Assembly (NCBI GenBank): GCA_910586015.1
Contig: CAJUGJ010000002.1
Location: 135,543-199,542 of the forward strand
DNA: 64,000 nucleotides
Direction of reading: 5' to 3'
Source of the DNA: an uncultured Lachnospiraceae bacterium
Lineage (GTDB): Bacteria; Bacillota; Clostridia; Lachnospirales; Lachnospiraceae
Below are positions 62,158 to 64,000 of the stretch, piece after piece (within the stretch, counting starts at the first letter, position 1; the number at the start of each line of letters is the position of its first letter). A program made the translations under genes and the position numbers. The notes beneath the pieces are model-generated. The model searched no databases and was not told where the DNA came from. It worked only from the letters and a program-made list of their open reading frames with translations.

Positions 62158-63081
62158 ATGATGAAAAAAATCTTTTTGCTGGTTTTGATATGTCTTGTTT
62201 TATTATCTGCCTGTTCTACAAATAAGAATACAGGATACACAGATGTTGCCCCCGTTCAAATTGAAAATACTGGCAACGATATTAATCTACCTGAAGAAAG
62301 CACTTCTGATATACGACAGACGTCCCCATCTGAAATGCACGAATCCGAGCAATCCACAGCCACAGAGGAAATATCGAAAATAGAATCTCAGACAGAAATG
62401 ACGCAAATTCTAGAAATTTATGAAGGAGAATATACGGGTAATACTATAAACGACCCTAATTATGACGGTCTGGAGATTCAAAAAAATGAAGATGATACTT
62501 ATGAAATACAGGTTAAAATCCCGTTTCTAACCAAGTTGTATGAATGTACAGGTTATCAGTCAGAAAATATAATCCTGTTTTCCACCTCTGAATGGGGTAC
62601 AGACAAAAAGGTGGAGGGAAGTATCTTTCTTGATGATGATTCTGCCACAGTGACATTTACTTCCGGATGGTATCAGACAGCCACTACGGAAAGCTCCTAT
62701 CAATACCATAAAACATCAGATACTCCCCATCTGGAAAACTGCCCTGATGCACGCCCCAACTATAGTTTTTTCACAGGAGAATACTGCGATGCCAACGATG
62801 ATCCAAGTCTTGAAATCCAACTAAATGAGGATGGCTCTTATCTCATACAGATTAGTCTTTTCCGTGAAATAGGATATGATGCGTGTATTGGCAGTCTATC
62901 GGAAGAAAAAATGTCTTTCACATCCGATCAACGCGGCGGTGTAAGCGGCAGCATAACTCTTGACAATGACCTTGCGGTCGTCCAGTTTGAACAGATTGGT
63001 TATTTTAAGAACTCTAAAGTAACAACCTATTTGTTTCATAAGACATCCGACAATCCAAATATTGATGAACAACTTAATTAA
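62158..63081 (+). CDS. Lipoprotein with two tandem beta repeats, function unknown
   Basis: 307 residues. Lipobox LLSAC at about residues 17-21, a Ser/Thr/Glu-rich linker (25-80), then two similar units of about 100 residues. Each begins with GEY and contains an LEIQ motif, and each ends in YxxHKTSDxP (YQYHKTSDTP, YLFHKTSDNP). Likely beta-barrel or sandwich units at the cell surface. The longer open frame upstream is not coding; GGAGGG stands 7 bases before the ATG at 62158. Intact cargo gene within the decayed element. Confidence 0.8.
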   Translation: MMKKIFLLVLICLVLLSACSTNKNTGYTDVAPVQIENTGNDINLPEESTSDIRQTSPSEMHESEQSTATEEISKIESQTEMTQILEIYEGEYTGNTINDPNYDGLEIQKNEDDTYEIQVKIPFLTKLYECTGYQSENIILFSTSEWGTDKKVEGSIFLDDDSATVTFTSGWYQTATTESSYQYHKTSDTPHLENCPDARPNYSFFTGEYCDANDDPSLEIQLNEDGSYLIQISLFREIGYDACIGSLSEEKMSFTSDQRGGVSGSITLDNDLAVVQFEQIGYFKNSKVTTYLFHKTSDNPNIDEQLN

Positions 63082-63384
63082 ACTGCAGAATTCTTTCAAC
63101 AGCCTTTGATTGATTTGCAGGTATTTTCTGATGACACAGTTTTTTTAGCTATTATATGTATAGTACGGATGGGATAAATGTGTATTACACAAAATCTGCG
63201 GATGAAGAAGGATAATCAGTAAATTGATAAGTTATCAAAATCTTAGGTAGGTTGATTTACGCTTGCTATTAAAGCGTAGGTATAGAACAACTTAAAATAA
63301 TATTTTAATAGCAGAGATTCGAGAGAGTCCCTGCTTTTTTTGCGCAAAATTAAATTCATCACTTAACAATGTTGCATAGAGCTT
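63082..63384. other. Spacer after the lipoprotein with a terminator and no gene
   Basis: No intact gene. A short in-frame tail near 63150-63213 (DGINVYYTKSADEEG before a stop) may be the end of a lost gene. Confidence 0.5.
63311..63341 (+). terminator. Probable intrinsic terminator
   Basis: GCAGAGA-TTCGAGAGAG-TCCCTGC with one mismatch, followed by seven T, about 230 bases after the lipoprotein stop. Confidence 0.65.
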
Positions 63385-63591
63385 AGGACACAGGACGAGA
63401 TCGCCGTTATGGACGGAGGCAAGTGCATTTTACAGGTGCTTGGGGTGCCCCTGTTCTTTTCGGATAAATTTGACATCACAAAGCACCCGAAATGCAAGCA
63501 ACCGAAAACAAGAGATATGCCACCAGTACCATACTATTCCGAACTAAAAAAGCAAAGACCAAAAAGACAAGCATTGTGGAAATGTGCATAA
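63385..63591 (+). pseudogene. C-terminal remnant of a VirD4/TraG coupling protein
   Basis: The frame reads RTQDEIAVMDGGKCILQVLG then FFSDKFDITKHPKCK, the conserved end of conjugative coupling proteins of Tn916-like and related elements. The rest of the ATPase is missing; the final 25 residues diverge. Confirms that the region derives from a conjugative element. Confidence 0.75.
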
Positions 63592-63655
63592 CTGGCTATC
63601 TTTCATATCTTTTTGTAAATTCTTAAATTTTTTTTAGGGTATTGCATTATCACCT

Positions 63656-63699
63656 ACGAAGTGTTAATATAATTATACACCCACAAAGTGTTAATATAA
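63656..63699. promoter_or_regulatory. Direct repeats before the blaI remnant, likely operator
   Basis: ACGAAGTGTTAATATAA (63656-63672) and ACAAAGTGTTAATATAA (63683-63699) differ by one base and start 27 bases apart. A TATAAT at 63668-63673 lies inside. The position fits an operator for a BlaI/MecI-type repressor. Confidence 0.6.
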
Positions 63700-63711
63700 A
63701 AAGAGGACAAA

Positions 63712-63990
63712 ATGGCACAGCAAATTTCTGAATCCGAATTGGTACTAATGAAAATTATTTGGAAGAATGGAGGGACAGCTTTATACTCCCTCATCATGAA
63801 GGAATTGGAAAAAGACAAAAACGAATGGAAGAACAACACCGTACTCACGCTGCTTTCCCGATTAGGTGAAAAAAGTTCTTAAAAGTCAAAGGCGGGAATG
63901 TGAAAAATTTAGTGTCAACCTTGTTGTGGTAGGATATTCTTTCGACAGACGAATTGAAAGAGATTGAAACATTTTGGAGAAAAGAAAATG
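63712..63990 (+). pseudogene. BlaI/MecI-family repressor gene broken by a frameshift
   Basis: The first frame gives 56 residues (MAQQISESELVLMKIIWKNG through NNTVLTLLSRLGEKSS) and stops at 63882. A second frame continues KFLKVKGGNVKNLVSTLLW, a stop, then DILSTDELKEIETFWRKENE, clearly the C-terminal half of BlaI. So a frameshift in the run of A near 63868-63874 and one stop codon have inactivated it. BlaI repressors control beta-lactamase or related genes with a BlaR1 sensor peptidase. Confidence 0.85.
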
Positions 63991-64000
63991 AATGAGTTTA
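63988..64000 (+). CDS. Possible start of a blaR1/mecR1-like gene, cut by the window edge
   Basis: ATGAATGAGTTTA begins exactly at the overlap with the end of the blaI frame (AATGAATGA), the usual arrangement for the M56 sensor peptidase gene. Only four codons are visible, so the identity rests on position. Confidence 0.3.

Overview
This window looks like the chromosome of a low-GC, Gram-positive anaerobe of the Clostridia, most likely Lachnospiraceae. The evidence is the gene set and order: hprK, ROK glucokinase, murB, rapZ, whiA, HPr, dnaE; mcsA, mcsB, clpC, radA; purE and purMND. Other support comes from T-box leaders, AT-rich spacers, GGAGG ribosome binding sites and secreted proteins with Pro/Thr-rich linkers and SH3b domains. 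The genus cannot be fixed from the sequence alone. No rRNA, tRNA or CRISPR array was seen.

Positions 1-57050 are mostly ordinary core chromosome, largely on the minus strand. Positions 1-10000 hold a regulatory and cell-wall cluster: hprK, glcK, murB, rapZ, whiA fused in frame to an HPr-like protein, a polysaccharide deacetylase and dnaE. The HPr-like part has Glu at the position of the catalytic His15 but keeps Ser46, so it resembles Crh, and the kinase for Ser46 (hprK) is in the same cluster. A chemoreceptor, glmS, galM, a cold-shock protein and a PHP phosphatase follow (10-17 kb). At 17.1-22.0 kb a four-gene operon bounded by two terminators encodes an SH3b/M14 carboxypeptidase lipoprotein, a membrane-anchored beta-propeller, an unusually arranged solute-binding protein and an amino-acid-type ABC permease with no ATPase. 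At 22-30.2 kb lie radA and the clpC-mcsB-mcsA stress operon, headed by a GntR-type regulator where CtsR is usual.

At 30.4-35.6 kb are two surface proteins, one of them an SH3b/glucosaminidase wall hydrolase. These are followed by purMND, an AraC regulator with a degenerate peptidase-like sensor domain and two tiny ORFs in front of it, a GH51 arabinofuranosidase, an operon of VanZ, a small membrane protein, HD hydrolase, M29 aminopeptidase and purE, an Ig-like surface protein, pheST with a T-box, an SdpR/SdpI pair, a ribbon-helix-helix protein and a two-gene ABC exporter. Many of these units end in long hairpins sharing a GGAGCTGTTGCAAA-like stem, which look like a dispersed terminator family.

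From about 57.05 kb to the end the window is a decayed conjugative or mobilizable element. It contains fragments of a relaxase, a Tn916-type tyrosine integrase, another mobilization protein, a VirD4/TraG coupling protein, a GHKL histidine kinase and a frameshifted BlaI. Between the fragments stand apparently intact cargo genes: a protein with an N-terminal GGADGPT motif, a threonyl-tRNA synthetase lacking the TGS domain with its own promoter and T-box, and a two-repeat lipoprotein. A compact multi-hairpin structure lies at 61681-61826.
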